Shown in pieces: positions 1 through 9,243 of a DNA stretch of 32,892 nt. The notes beneath the pieces were generated by a model that worked only from the letters and a program-made list of their open reading frames with translations, made no database searches and was not told the DNA's origin. Origin of the DNA: Acidovorax sp. GW101-3H11 (GTDB lineage: Bacteria > Pseudomonadota > Gammaproteobacteria > Burkholderiales > Burkholderiaceae_C); assembly GCF_001633105.1 (NCBI RefSeq), contig NZ_LUKZ01000009.1, positions 368,823-401,714 of the forward strand, given 5' to 3'. The position numbers were made by a program, and so were the translations under genes. Within the stretch, counting starts at the first letter, position 1. Each line of letters opens with the position of its first letter.

Positions 1-173
1 GCCTTTTCTTCGGGCGCTGCGTCGATCTGGTCGTAGGCCTTGGCTTCGCCGCCGAACTTGGCCGACAGCACGGTAGCGATGGCTGCCGTCAGGGTCGTCT
101 TGCCATGGTCCACGTGGCCGATCGTGCCCACGTTGACGTGGGGCTTGGTGCGTTCAAACTTACCTTTTGCCAT
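1..173 (-). CDS. tuf: Elongation factor Tu, N-terminal part (cut by window edge)
   Basis: EF-Tu delivers aminoacyl-tRNA to the ribosome as a GTP complex. Only about the first 57 residues lie in the window. They start [20 protein letters not shown] and include the P-loop GHVDHGKT followed by TLTAAI, which is diagnostic of EF-Tu. The ATG at 171-173 has a GGAG Shine-Dalgarno about 7 bases upstream. It is the last gene of the str operon, 142 bp after fusA. A factor-independent terminator lies in that gap, so some of its transcription probably starts at a separate promoter. Identity is certain; completeness cannot be judged. Confidence 0.97.
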   Translation of the reverse strand, partial: MAKGKFERTKPHVNVGTIGHVDHGKTTLTAAIATVLSAKFGGEAKAYDQIDAAPEEK

Positions 174-272
174 TTCAATTCTCCAAAGAGCAATCCCTGT
201 GTAGTGGTTTTACGTCTGCATCTGGTTGCTGAATCACCCCGCACAGGGAACAGGGTGGCACCGGATCGCAGA

Positions 273-304
273 CAAAACAAAGCCCAGGCCCAAGAGGCCC
301 GGGC
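273..304 (-). terminator. Rho-independent terminator between fusA and tuf
   Basis: On the minus strand a 9-bp GC stem (GCCCGGGCC pairing with GGCCTGGGC, one G-U pair) with a short loop is followed by TTTGTTTT. It starts 12 bp after the fusA stop codon. Because tuf follows in the same direction, this probably lowers readthrough, separating tuf expression from the rest of the operon. Confidence 0.72.
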
Positions 305-315
305 GAAGCGCTTAC

Positions 316-2418
316 TTACTTGGCGCGTGCTGCCATGATGGCTTCGGACACGTTGCGAGGGGCTTCGCTGTAGTGCTTGAATTCCATCGTGTAGGTGGCG
401 CGGCCTTGCGACATCGAGCGCAGGGTCGTGGAGTAGCCGAACATTTCAGACAGGGGCACTTCGGCCTTGATAGCCTTGCCACCGCCCGGGATATCGTCCA
501 TGCCCTGCACCATGCCGCGACGGCTGGACAGATCGCCCATCACGTTGCCGGCGTAGTCTTCAGGCGTTTCCACTTCCACGGCCATCATGGGTTCCAGAAT
601 GACTGGACCGGCCTTCTTGCAGCCTTCCTTGAAGCCGAAGATGGCAGCCATCTTGAACGCCAGTTCGTTCGAGTCCACATCGTGGTACGAACCGAAGTGC
701 AGCGTGACCTTGACGTCCACCACGGGGTAACCCGCCAGCACGCCTTGCGTCACGGCTTCGTTGAAACCCTTTTCCACGGCAGGGATGAATTCGCGAGGAA
801 CCACACCGCCCTTGATCGCGTCCACGAACTCGTTGCCCTTGCCGGCTTCGTTGGGCTCGATCTTGAGCACGACGTGGCCGTACTGGCCCTTACCACCAGA
901 CTGGCGCACGAACTTGCCTTCGGCTTCTTCCACCGTCTTGCGGATGGTTTCGCGGTATGCCACCTGGGGCTTGCCCACGTTGGCTTCCACGCCGAATTCA
1001 CGCTTCATGCGGTCCACGATGATTTCCAGGTGCAGCTCGCCCATACCGGCGATCAGCGTCTGGCCCGATTCTTCATCGGTCTTCACGCGGAACGATGGAT
1101 CTTCTGCGGCCAGGCGCTGCAGAGCGATGCCCATCTTTTCCTGGTCGGCCTTGGTCTTGGGTTCCACGGCCTGTGTAATCACAGGCTCAGGGAACACCAT
1201 GCGCTCCAGAATGATCTGGGAGTCGATGTCGCTCAGCGTTTCACCGGTGGTCACGTCCTTCAGGCCCACGCAGGCAGCGATGTCGCCAGCGCGAATTTCT
1301 TCGACTTCCTGGCGCTCGTTGGCGTGCATCTGCACGATACGGCCGATACGTTCCTTCTTGCCCTTGATGGGGTTGTAGACGGTGTCGCCCTTGCTCAGAA
1401 CGCCGGAGTACACACGCACGAAGGTCAGCTGGCCCACGAACGGGTCGGTCATCAGCTTGAACGCCAGGGCAGAGAACTTCTCGCCGTCGTCCGCCTTGCG
1501 GGTCACGGGCTGCTCGTCTTCGTCGGTACCCGTCACGTCCGGAATGTCCGTCGGTGCTGGCAGGTAGTCGATCACGGCGTCCAGCATGCGCTGCACACCC
1601 TTGTTCTTGAACGCAGTACCGCACAGCATCGGGTGGATTTCCGTGGCGATGGTGCGCGTGCGCAGGCCGAACTTGATCTCGGCTTCCGTCAAGTCACCTT
1701 CTTCCAGGTACTTGTTCATCAGGTCTTCAGAGGCTTCAGCAGCCGCTTCGACCATCTTCTCGCGCCATTCCTTGGCGGATGCGACCAGATCAGCGGGAAT
1801 TTCTTCGTAGCTGAACTTCATGCCTTGCGAAGCCTCATCCCACAGGATGGCCTTCATCTTCAGCAGATCGACCACGCCGGTGAACTTGTCTTCGGCGCCG
1901 ATCGGGATCACGACGGGCACGGGGTTCGCCTTCAGGCGCAGCTTCATCTGGTCATAGACCTTGAAGAAGTTGGCACCGGTACGGTCCATCTTGTTCACAA
2001 AGGCCAGACGTGGCACCTTGTACTTGTTGGCCTGGCGCCAGACGGTTTCCGACTGGGGCTGTACGCCACCCACGGCGCAGTACACCATGCAGGCGCCGTC
2101 GAGCACGCGCATCGAACGTTCCACTTCGATCGTGAAGTCCACGTGACCGGGGGTGTCGATGATGTTGAAGCGGTGCTCTTCGTACGAGTTGTCCATGCCC
2201 TTCCAGAAGCAGGTCGTGGCAGCCGAGGTGATCGTGATGCCGCGCTCTTGTTCCTGCTCCATCCAGTCCATGGTGGCAGCGCCGTCGTGCACTTCACCAA
2301 TCTTGTGGCTCACGCCCGTGTAGAACAGGATACGTTCGGTGGTCGTGGTCTTGCCAGCGTCAATGTGGGCCGAGATACCGATATTGCGGTAGCGCTCGAT
2401 GGGAGTCTTGCGAGCCAT
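316..2418 (-). CDS. fusA: Elongation factor G
   Basis: EF-G is the GTPase that drives translocation on the ribosome and, with RRF, ribosome recycling. The 700-residue length is typical. It starts [20 protein letters not shown] and has the P-loop AHIDAGKTT, the G3 motif DTPGHVDF and the G4 motif NKMDRTGA. Domains II-V follow, ending with a C-terminal region containing [20 protein letters not shown], the conserved domain V region. It lies 150 bp downstream of rpsG in the str operon, and that spacer contains a strong hairpin. Nothing looks altered. The identity is not in doubt. Confidence 0.99.
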   Translation of the reverse strand: MARKTPIERYRNIGISAHIDAGKTTTTERILFYTGVSHKIGEVHDGAATMDWMEQEQERGITITSAATTCFWKGMDNSYEEHRFNIIDTPGHVDFTIEVERSMRVLDGACMVYCAVGGVQPQSETVWRQANKYKVPRLAFVNKMDRTGANFFKVYDQMKLRLKANPVPVVIPIGAEDKFTGVVDLLKMKAILWDEASQGMKFSYEEIPADLVASAKEWREKMVEAAAEASEDLMNKYLEEGDLTEAEIKFGLRTRTIATEIHPMLCGTAFKNKGVQRMLDAVIDYLPAPTDIPDVTGTDEDEQPVTRKADDGEKFSALAFKLMTDPFVGQLTFVRVYSGVLSKGDTVYNPIKGKKERIGRIVQMHANERQEVEEIRAGDIAACVGLKDVTTGETLSDIDSQIILERMVFPEPVITQAVEPKTKADQEKMGIALQRLAAEDPSFRVKTDEESGQTLIAGMGELHLEIIVDRMKREFGVEANVGKPQVAYRETIRKTVEEAEGKFVRQSGGKGQYGHVVLKIEPNEAGKGNEFVDAIKGGVVPREFIPAVEKGFNEAVTQGVLAGYPVVDVKVTLHFGSYHDVDSNELAFKMAAIFGFKEGCKKAGPVILEPMMAVEVETPEDYAGNVMGDLSSRRGMVQGMDDIPGGGKAIKAEVPLSEMFGYSTTLRSMSQGRATYTMEFKHYSEAPRNVSEAIMAARAK

Positions 2419-2511
2419 GGTGGATCCTTGGATGGGTCGTGTTATTCAGGGGAAGGGTGCAGCATTGTGGCGCTGCGACCCGTCAATTTTGTGACCACCT
2501 CAATCGCCACA

Positions 2512-2539
2512 AGGCTGCAGGCAAAAATGCCGGCAGCCT
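2512..2539 (-). promoter_or_regulatory. Intercistronic hairpin in the rpsG-fusA spacer
   Basis: On the minus strand AGGCTGC pairs with GCAGCCT. Inside, after one mismatch, GGC pairs with GCC around an AT-rich loop. The hairpin lies about 30 bp after the rpsG stop and 94 bp before the fusA start. There is no U tract after it, so it is not a classic terminator. It could be an mRNA processing or stabilising element, or a translational control site. The function is inferred; only the structure is visible. Confidence 0.5.
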
Positions 2540-2568
2540 TGCGCTTGGCGACGAAGCGATTCGTCGAT

Positions 2569-3042
2569 TTAGAAGCGGAAGTGGCTGAATGCCTTGTTGG
2601 CTTCGGCCATGCGGTGCACTTCGTCACGCTTCTTCATGGCGCCGCCACGGCCTTCGGTGGCTTCCAGCAGCTCGTTGGCCAGGCGTTGGGCCATCGACTT
2701 TTCACCACGCTTGCGGGCGGCTTCCTTGATCCAGCGCATGGACAGAGCCAGGCGACGGACAGGACGCACTTCCACGGGCACTTGGTAGTTGGCACCGCCC
2801 ACGCGGCGGGACTTCACTTCCACCATGGGCTTCACGTTGTTGATGGCAACGGTGAAGGCTTCCAGAGGGTCCTTGTCGGGGTGCTTCTTCTCGATCAGCT
2901 CCAGGGCGCCGTAAATGATGCGCTCTGCAACTGCCTTCTTGCCGCCTTCCATGATCACGTTCATGAATTTGGACAGCTCTACATTGCCGAACTTGGGATC
3001 CGGCAGGATTTCACGTTTGGGGACTTCGCGACGACGTGGCAT
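2569..3042 (-). CDS. rpsG: 30S ribosomal protein S7
   Basis: S7 nucleates assembly of the head of the 30S subunit by binding 16S rRNA, and contacts tRNA in the exit region. The 157-residue protein starts [20 protein letters not shown] and contains the family signature in [20 protein letters not shown]. It ends NKAFSHFRF, the usual C-terminus. An AGAGG Shine-Dalgarno sits 6 bases before the ATG. In Escherichia coli S7 represses its own operon by binding the S12-S7 spacer. The spacer here (3043-3211, 169 bp) is long enough for such a site, but no E. coli-like structure could be confirmed by eye. Confidence 0.99.
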   Translation of the reverse strand: MPRRREVPKREILPDPKFGNVELSKFMNVIMEGGKKAVAERIIYGALELIEKKHPDKDPLEAFTVAINNVKPMVEVKSRRVGGANYQVPVEVRPVRRLALSMRWIKEAARKRGEKSMAQRLANELLEATEGRGGAMKKRDEVHRMAEANKAFSHFRF

Positions 3043-3211
3043 TTTTTACCTCTATCTTTGCTTCAGCTGGCGTCTTTTCAGACACCGCGAGAGTCATTAA
3101 AACTCCCACTTACTCGACCCGCGCAGAACACCTGCGTTTGGGGTCACTACGCTGCATCACCGCGCCACGCGGGAAACAGCACCGAAAATTCTTTGCAAAA
3201 AAGCGCAGGGC

Positions 3212-3589
3212 TTACTTGGCCTTGGGCTTCTTGGCGCCGTACTTGGAGCGCGCTTGCTTGCGGTCTTTCACGCCTTGCAAGTCGAGCGAACCACGCACGA
3301 TGTGGTAACGCACACCGGGCAAGTCCTTGACACGACCGCCACGAACCAGCACCACGCTGTGTTCCTGCAGGTTGTGGCCTTCACCGCCGATGTAGGAGAT
3401 CACCTCAAAACCGTTGGTCAGGCGCACCTTGGCAACCTTACGCAGAGCGGAGTTAGGCTTCTTAGGCGTCGTGGTGTACACACGGGTGCACACGCCGCGG
3501 CGCTGTGGAGAGTTTTCCATCGCAGGGCTCTTGGACTTGGTCTTTTCGACCTCGCGCCCCTGACGGACCAGTTGATTGATGGTTGGCAT
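3212..3589 (-). CDS. rpsL: 30S ribosomal protein S12
   Basis: S12 sits at the decoding centre and influences translational accuracy. The 125-residue protein starts [20 protein letters not shown] and contains [20 protein letters not shown] and [13 protein letters not shown]. The lysines classically changed in streptomycin-resistant mutants are present in wild-type form in both motifs (KKPNS and RVKDLPG), so no ribosomal streptomycin resistance is expected. It is the first gene of the str operon, with AGGGA upstream of the ATG. A promoter-like sequence and a palindrome lie in the 100-bp leader. Confidence 0.99.
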   Translation of the reverse strand: MPTINQLVRQGREVEKTKSKSPAMENSPQRRGVCTRVYTTTPKKPNSALRKVAKVRLTNGFEVISYIGGEGHNLQEHSVVLVRGGRVKDLPGVRYHIVRGSLDLQGVKDRKQARSKYGAKKPKAK

Positions 3590-3630
3590 GAAATACGTCC
3601 CTAAACGTAAAAAACGAAAACGTGAAACCC

Positions 3631-3645
3631 TTCGGAAATTCCGAA
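3631..3645. promoter_or_regulatory. 15-bp palindrome in the rpsL leader
   Basis: TTCGGAA and TTCCGAA flank a single central base, between the proposed -10 element and the rpsL start codon. In RNA it could form only a weak hairpin because the loop would consume inner pairs; in DNA it could be an operator. No known regulator was matched. Confidence 0.35.
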
Positions 3646-3654
3646 AAGCCTTCT

Positions 3655-3683
3655 AATGTAGCAGCAAGCCCCTGAACGGGCAA
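3655..3683 (-). promoter_or_regulatory. Putative sigma-70 promoter of the str operon
   Basis: On the minus strand TTGCCC (-35) and TACATT (-10) are separated by exactly 17 bp and point at rpsL, with the -10 element 66 bp before the ATG. Each hexamer matches four of six consensus positions. This is the best candidate in the gap; no transcript data are available. Confidence 0.45.
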
Positions 3684-3803
3684 GCAGTACAAGGCTTTCC
3701 CCCATGGACGCAACGAGCGTTCACTCCATACCCCGCCGGACTGCAGCGCAAAGCATCGCCACCCACAACCGTCGAAAGCGCGCTACCCACGCGGGGGCAG
3801 CCG

Positions 3804-3898
3804 TGCAAGGGCCGCCCCGCCGCACCGGCTGCGTCCCCCTTCCCGAATCGCGCAGCGATTCGAGAGAAGGGGTGAAGGCGCGACAGCGCCTCAGGGGG
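3804..3898 (-). repeat. SPR repeat copy A (composite hairpin repeat after dacC)
   Basis: Read on the minus strand it starts with CCCCCTGAG 7 bp after the dacC stop codon. It has three hairpin modules. The central one pairs CGAATCGC (3844-3851) with GCGATTCG (3855-3862) inside an outer CCCCT/AGGGG stem. A second pairs GGCGC with GCGCC near the head, and a GC-rich module closes the tail. It is very close to copy F (31297-31389) and related to copy B. The stretch 3684-3803 between it and the rpsL promoter holds nothing recognisable. Confidence 0.85.
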
Positions 3899-3905
3899 TT
3901 GCCCT

Positions 3906-5075
3906 CTATTTAATCCAAAGACGGATCGCATCCCAGGCGCGACCCAAAATTCCCGCCTGCTCCACCGCCTCCAGCGCCACCAAAGGCACCTCGCCGATGG
4001 ACTGCTCGCCCAGCATCACCTTGAGGGTGCCAATAGGCTGGCCCTTGGTGTAGGGCGCCACCAGCGGATCAGGGCGGGATATCTGGGTGGTGACCTTGCC
4101 AGCGCTGCCTGCTGGCACGGCCACGACGATGGCCTCTTCGCGGCCGATTTTCAACACGCTGTCCTTGCCCTTCCAGACGGCGGGGGTGGCCACGGGCTTG
4201 CCCGCGTCGAACAGCTTGACGGCTTCGAACGCGGTGTAGCCCCAGTTCAGCAGTTTCTGGCTTTCGTTCGCGCGCGCGTTTTCGCTCGCAGCGCCCAGCA
4301 CGATGGACAGCAGCCGGCGCTGGCCCACGCCGGGGAATTCACGCTTGGACGTGGCCACCAGACAGTAACCCGCCGCAGCGGTGTGGCCGGTCTTGAGGCC
4401 ATCCACGGTCGGGTCGCGGAACAGCAGCGAATTGCGGTTGTTGCCGTTCGATGCGGGCGTGCCCGGGTAGCTGTACTGCTTGGTGGAGTAATAGTGCATG
4501 TACTCCGGAAAGTCCTTCATCAGGCGCATGGCCAGCATGGACAAATCGCGCGCCGTGGTGGTGTGGCCGGGTTCGGTCAGGCCTTCGGGGTTCTTGTAGC
4601 TGGTGCCATTCATGCCCAGGGCCTTGGCCTGGTCGTTCATGAGCTTGACGAAGTTCTCGGCCGTGCCGCCCACGCCTTCGGCCAGGGCCATGGTGGCGTC
4701 GTTGCCGGACTGCACGATCATGCCCTTGATGAGGTCTTCGACCGGCACCTGCATCTTGGGGTCGATGAACATGCGCGAACCGGGCATCTTCCAGGCGCGC
4801 ACGCTCACGGGCAGCTTCTGGTCCAGCGCGATCTTCTTGGCACGCAGCGCGTCAAACACCAGGTAGCCCGTCATGAGCTTGGTGAGCGAGGCCTGCTCCA
4901 CCGGCGCGTCGATGTCCTTGGCGGCCAGCACCTGATTGGCGGTGACATCCACCAGCATGTAGGTGCGCGCGGCGATTTCAGGGGGCTGGGGCGCCTGGGC
5001 CAGGGCGCCAAAGGCCGCCGGGGCCACCGCAGCAAAGACGGCCAGGGATCGCAACGCAGACAGGATTCGTTTCAT
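3906..5075 (-). CDS. dacC: D-alanyl-D-alanine carboxypeptidase (PBP5/6 family)
   Basis: A low-molecular-mass penicillin-binding protein that removes the terminal D-Ala from peptidoglycan pentapeptides in the periplasm. The 389 residues begin with a signal peptide (about 1-26, MKRILSALRSLAVF then an Ala-rich core). The three active-site motifs are present: SLTK (Ser63-Lys66), SGN in IVQSGNDATMA, and KTG in VDGLKTGHTAAAGYC. A PBP5-type C-terminal beta domain follows, and the last residues, GILGRAWDAIRLWIK, form the amphipathic membrane anchor typical of the family. It lies 90 bp downstream of the alpha/beta hydrolase, with a terminator between, so it is probably transcribed alone. dacA would be an equally acceptable name. 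Confidence 0.95.
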   Translation of the reverse strand: MKRILSALRSLAVFAAVAPAAFGALAQAPQPPEIAARTYMLVDVTANQVLAAKDIDAPVEQASLTKLMTGYLVFDALRAKKIALDQKLPVSVRAWKMPGSRMFIDPKMQVPVEDLIKGMIVQSGNDATMALAEGVGGTAENFVKLMNDQAKALGMNGTSYKNPEGLTEPGHTTTARDLSMLAMRLMKDFPEYMHYYSTKQYSYPGTPASNGNNRNSLLFRDPTVDGLKTGHTAAAGYCLVATSKREFPGVGQRRLLSIVLGAASENARANESQKLLNWGYTAFEAVKLFDAGKPVATPAVWKGKDSVLKIGREEAIVVAVPAGSAGKVTTQISRPDPLVAPYTKGQPIGTLKVMLGEQSIGEVPLVALEAVEQAGILGRAWDAIRLWIK

Positions 5076-5135
5076 GGGGCAACAGGGGGCTGGGGAGGCT
5101 CGGAAAAAGAGGAAAAGAAAAACGCGCAGAGAGGG

Positions 5136-5158
5136 GAAAAGGCCCGGAGAGCCCGGGC
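5136..5158 (-). terminator. Terminator after the alpha/beta hydrolase gene
   Basis: On the minus strand GCCCGG and CCGGGC pair around a 5-base loop (5148-5152), followed by a C and then TTTT. The stem starts 8 bp after the hydrolase stop codon. The U tract is short, so efficiency may be moderate. Confidence 0.55.
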
Positions 5159-5165
5159 TGCCCCC

Positions 5166-5831
5166 TCAGGCGCCCGATTGCAGGTGGTGCACCACCAGAT
5201 TCTTCAAAAGCGGCAATTGTCCGTGAAAGAAATGCCCCCCCGCCGGGATCACTGTGACAGGCAGTATCTGGGGCCGCGCCCAGTCCATGACGGACGCCAG
5301 CGGCACGGTGTCGTCCGCCTCGCCGTGCACCACCAGGGTGCGCAGGTGGGCGTCGGGCGGCACGGGGGCCACAGTGAAACGGCTGGCGGCGGTGCCGACC
5401 AGCACGGCCTGGTCCACACGGCCTGTGGGCCAGAGCGTGGCCAGCGCGTGGCTGGTGACAAACGCGCCAAACGAAAAACCTGCCAGCGCAATGCGCTGGC
5501 CTTCGGCTGCAGGCGCCACCTGCTCGACCACGGCCAGCAGGTCCTGCAACTCGCCCCGGCCGTCGTCATGTGCACCCGCCGTGCCGCCTACACCCCGAAA
5601 GTTGAAGCGCACGGCCGTGTAGCCGCATTGCACAAAGGCGCGCGCCAGGGTCTGCACCACCTTGTTGTCCATGGTGCCGCCAAACAGCGGGTGGGGGTGG
5701 GCGATGATGGCCACGCCCCGGGGGCTGGCGCCGTCGGCCAGTGCGGCGCTGTCGCGCACGGCCTCGATGGCGCCTGCGGGGCCGGACAGGGTCAGGCGTT
5801 CGGTCTGGGCATTCACGGGATTGCTACTCAA
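5166..5831 (-). CDS. Alpha/beta hydrolase (COG2945-like)
   Basis: A serine hydrolase of unknown substrate. The nucleophile elbow is GFSFGAF, the acid residue is probably in HGEADDTVP, and the histidine is in GGHFFHGQ near the C-terminus. The oxyanion region is in HPHPLFGGTMDNKV and is typical of small cytosolic hydrolases of this group (about 210-220 residues; here 221). The start is uncertain. The longest frame begins at a TTG (5829-5831) inside an R2 repeat and has no clear ribosome-binding site; a GTG at 5814-5816 would shorten it by five residues. It appears to be the last gene of the hemJ-vanZ-ferredoxin cluster. No signal peptide is seen. Confidence 0.88.
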   Translation of the reverse strand: MSSNPVNAQTERLTLSGPAGAIEAVRDSAALADGASPRGVAIIAHPHPLFGGTMDNKVVQTLARAFVQCGYTAVRFNFRGVGGTAGAHDDGRGELQDLLAVVEQVAPAAEGQRIALAGFSFGAFVTSHALATLWPTGRVDQAVLVGTAASRFTVAPVPPDAHLRTLVVHGEADDTVPLASVMDWARPQILPVTVIPAGGHFFHGQLPLLKNLVVHHLQSGA

Positions 5832-5887
5832 TTAATAGCTACAAACGCTTATCCATCAGGCGCAAGCAGCCAAAATCATTCAAAAAA
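5820..5887 (+). repeat. R2 repeat copy 1
   Basis: Contains the family core AATAGCTAC, then CGCTTATCCATC, CGCAAGCAGCC and AAAATCATTCAAA. It fills most of the gap between the hydrolase and ferredoxin genes and overlaps the proposed TTG start of the hydrolase. Confidence 0.75.
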
Positions 5888-5908
5888 GACAGGGGAATGG
5901 AGCCCGCA

Positions 5909-6268
5909 TCAGCGGCCAAGTTCCGCCGGTGTGACCAGGCGCTCCACCACCTGGCCGTTCTTGAGGTGCGATTCGACGATCTCGTCGATGTCGGCCGCGT
6001 CCACATAGGTGTACCAGGTGCCCTCGGGGTAGACCACGGCCACGGGGCCGCCCGCGCAGCGGTCCAGGCAACCGGCCTTGTTCACACGCACCTTGCCTGC
6101 GCCTGCCAGCCCGGCCGCCTTGACCTGGGCCTTGCAGCGGTCAAAACCCGCCTGGGCGTTGTGGTGGGCGCAGCTGTCTTCGCCGTTGGTGCGGTCGTTC
6201 AGGCAGAAGAAGATATGGCGCTGGTAGTAGCCGGGCGCTGCGGCCGGTGCGGAGGAGGTGTCACTCAT
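5909..6268 (-). CDS. Thioredoxin-like [2Fe-2S] ferredoxin
   Basis: A small ferredoxin of the thioredoxin-fold 2Fe-2S family. Of 119 residues, the conserved cysteines are at about 22 (HIFFCLND), 33 or 45, 67 and 71 (GCLDRCAGGP), the usual spacing for this family. The C-terminal YPEGTWYTYVDAADIDEIVE is also characteristic. It presumably carries electrons to an unknown partner; the family is often encoded beside unrelated housekeeping genes. It starts 9 bp after the end of the VanZ-like gene, so the two are likely cotranscribed. No export signal. Confidence 0.9.
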   Translation of the reverse strand: MSDTSSAPAAAPGYYQRHIFFCLNDRTNGEDSCAHHNAQAGFDRCKAQVKAAGLAGAGKVRVNKAGCLDRCAGGPVAVVYPEGTWYTYVDAADIDEIVESHLKNGQVVERLVTPAELGR

Positions 6269-6277
6269 CCGGGCATT

Positions 6278-7375
6278 TTAAGTTTGCGCATCCCGCCGGG
6301 ACACCCGCAAAAGCACATACAGCAGCGTGGCATAAGGCCACAGCCAGCCCAGCCACTGCCCCAGACCATAAAAGCGGATGAAGCGGCCCTGCTCCCAGAT
6401 CTGCAGGGTCTGGGCAAAGTACGCGCTGGTGGGCGCCTGGTTGAGCAGCGCCAGATGCCAGGCCAGCGCCAGCAGCAGCACGGCGGCGCAGGCTCGGCGC
6501 GGCAGGGCCACCAGCAGCAGCGCCAGCGCCAGTGCCCCCCACACGCCCACGCGCACGGGCAGGCTCATCCATTCCCAGGCGTGCACCGGGCCCCAGCTCA
6601 GCGCGGCCGACAGCGCCGTGAGGACCACGCCCACCACCACCACGCCCAGCGCAAACAGTGCGCGCCGCCCCATCTGGCGGATCACGCAGTAGCCCAGCAG
6701 GCAGGGGATGAGCAGGCCCAGCGTGACGCACAGCAGCTCGCCACTGGGCGAAAGCGGGTCCAGCGCGGCCTCGCGCAGGGGCAGCCAGTCGAGAAACGGG
6801 GTGTCGGCCAGCAGTTCGATGAGCGCCGCCTCCAGCCGCTCCAGCACCTGGCCCAGCCCAAAAGGCACGGCCGCCGGGAACAGCAGCGCCATCGGCCACA
6901 GCGCCAGCAGCACCATGCCCCCGCTGGCGTCCGCGACAAACCAGCGCGAGCGGAAGTCGCTCCAGCGGTCCAGAGCACCCAGGCGCTCCAGCAGCGCCGC
7001 GCTCAGGGCGCCCGCCAGGGTGCCGCCGATGTTGAGCAGCAGGTCCAGGTTGGACGGCACGCGCCGGGGCAGGTAGATCTGCAGAAACTCCAGAGACAGC
7101 GACAGCAGCGCGCCCACCACCGTGGCCAGCAACACCGCCCCCCGGCCCCAGCCCGAGCGCAGCATGCCCAGCACCAGCAAAAAACCCAGCGGCGCATAAC
7201 CGGCTGCGTTGGTGACCACGTCAAACCCCGTCCAGTACGGCGGGGGCAGGCGGGCCAGCAGGAACACCAGCGGGTCGATGCCCTGCGCACGCCAGCCGTC
7301 AAACGGGAACAGGCTCGCAAAAACGATGAGCGCCGTGTAGATCAGCGCGAGCGGCCAGGCGGAGGTCTTGTGCAC
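6278..7375 (-). CDS. VanZ-like family integral membrane protein
   Basis: A 365-residue membrane protein of unknown function. The first ~140 residues (from ALIYTALIVFASLFPFDGWR to the LDLLLNIGGTLAGALSAAL segment) match the VanZ-like domain, including the conserved N-terminal Phe-Pro region, the SLSLEFLQ segment and the SNLDLLLNIGG motif. Several further membrane segments follow. The start was placed at GTG 7373-7375, since it lies just after the hemJ stop codon (4 bp gap) and the conserved domain begins there; an in-frame extension upstream would overlap hemJ and reads as an implausible Cys/Trp-rich sequence. Probably translationally coupled to hemJ. The link to glycopeptide resistance seen in VanZ itself should not be assumed. 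Confidence 0.82.
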   Translation of the reverse strand: MHKTSAWPLALIYTALIVFASLFPFDGWRAQGIDPLVFLLARLPPPYWTGFDVVTNAAGYAPLGFLLVLGMLRSGWGRGAVLLATVVGALLSLSLEFLQIYLPRRVPSNLDLLLNIGGTLAGALSAALLERLGALDRWSDFRSRWFVADASGGMVLLALWPMALLFPAAVPFGLGQVLERLEAALIELLADTPFLDWLPLREAALDPLSPSGELLCVTLGLLIPCLLGYCVIRQMGRRALFALGVVVVGVVLTALSAALSWGPVHAWEWMSLPVRVGVWGALALALLLVALPRRACAAVLLLALAWHLALLNQAPTSAYFAQTLQIWEQGRFIRFYGLGQWLGWLWPYATLLYVLLRVSRRDAQT

Positions 7376-7379
7376 CGGC

Positions 7380-7817
7380 TCAGAAAGGCTTGACGACCAC
7401 CAGCACCACCGCCAGCAGCAGCAGCAGCACAGGCGCCTCGTTGAACCAGCGGAACCACACGTGGCTCTTGCGGCAGGTGCCGTCGGCCAGCTTGCGCAGC
7501 AGCACGGCGCAGGCATGGTGGTAGCCGATCACCAGCACCACCACGGCCAGCTTGGCGTGCATCCAGCCATTTCCCTGTGACGCAGGGCCCCGGCCGATGC
7601 CATAGCCCATCCACAGCCACACGCCCAGGGCCAGCGCGGGCACCGCCAGCAAGGTGGTAAAGCGAAGCAGCTTGCGCGCCATCAGCAGCAGCCGGTCGCG
7701 CTCGGCCACCGAGCCTGGCGCCACCATCGCCAGGTTGACGAAGATGCGTGGCAAATAGAAAAGGCCAGCAAACCAGCTGGCCACGAAGACGATGTGAAAG
7801 GCTTTGACCCAGAGCAT
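7380..7817 (-). CDS. hemJ: Protoporphyrinogen IX oxidase HemJ (CopD/UPF0093 family)
   Basis: HemJ oxidises protoporphyrinogen IX to protoporphyrin IX, the penultimate haem step, in organisms lacking HemG or HemY. The 145 residues form four membrane helices. Family features are the N-terminal MLWVKAFHIVFVASWFAGLF with the conserved His in KAFH, the LPRIFV segment, the GNGWMHAKLAVVV stretch with a conserved His and Lys, and the C-terminal RWFNEAP. The gene is divergent from hemB, another haem gene, which supports the role. Upstream, on the same strand, lie a promoter, a structured RNA and a terminator (7866-8000), so hemJ may be under attenuation. No strong Shine-Dalgarno is seen. Confidence 0.9.
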   Translation of the reverse strand: MLWVKAFHIVFVASWFAGLFYLPRIFVNLAMVAPGSVAERDRLLLMARKLLRFTTLLAVPALALGVWLWMGYGIGRGPASQGNGWMHAKLAVVVLVIGYHHACAVLLRKLADGTCRKSHVWFRWFNEAPVLLLLLAVVLVVVKPF

Positions 7818-7865
7818 GGGTGCAGTTTACGTTCCAGCAAGCTTTGCCACAGCCGAGGGCCGGAC

Positions 7866-7891
7866 AAAAAAAGCCCGGCTGTCCGCCGGGC
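7866..7891 (-). terminator. Strong rho-independent terminator upstream of hemJ
   Basis: On the minus strand GCCCGGC and GCCGGGC (7 bp, all G-C) enclose a 5-base loop (7880-7884) and run directly into seven T residues. No coding gene ends here: hemJ begins 48 bp further on in the same direction and hemB is divergent. It therefore ends a non-coding transcript or acts as an attenuator in the hemJ leader. Confidence 0.85.
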
Positions 7892-7965
7892 CAGGAAAGC
7901 CTGTTTTGCATTGCTGCAATCCGAGGCCCCGCTCAGGGAGGAAAGCGGGGGGCAGCAAGCCGCCC
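7866..7965 (-). ncRNA. Candidate small RNA or hemJ leader with a CCUCC loop
   Basis: A promoter at 7972-8000 and the terminator at 7866-7891 define a transcript of about 100 nt. Besides the terminator stem it contains a hairpin of 7 bp: on the minus strand CCCCGCT (complement of 7944-7950) pairs with AGCGGGG (complement of 7927-7933). Its 10-base loop reads UUCCUCCCUG. That loop carries CCUCC, complementary to Shine-Dalgarno sequences, a known trait of many bacterial small RNAs that block translation. The segment has no convincing reading frame. The alternatives are a free sRNA or a conditional terminator in the hemJ leader. The structure is seen; the transcript is inferred. Confidence 0.6.
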
Positions 7966-7971
7966 GGCGCC

Positions 7972-9220
<1,249 letters not shown>

Positions 9221-9243
9221 ACAAATCCGGGGCCTTGTTGTTC

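Noticed and set aside
226..3330. Long open frame of 1034 codons opposite fusA, rpsG and part of rpsL
   Set aside because: It is antisense to conserved genes, His/Gly/Val-rich in the way that high-GC shadow frames are, and has no recognisable domain.
3704..3913. Small open frame upstream of rpsL
   Set aside because: Mostly SPR copy A read as protein; no ribosome-binding site.
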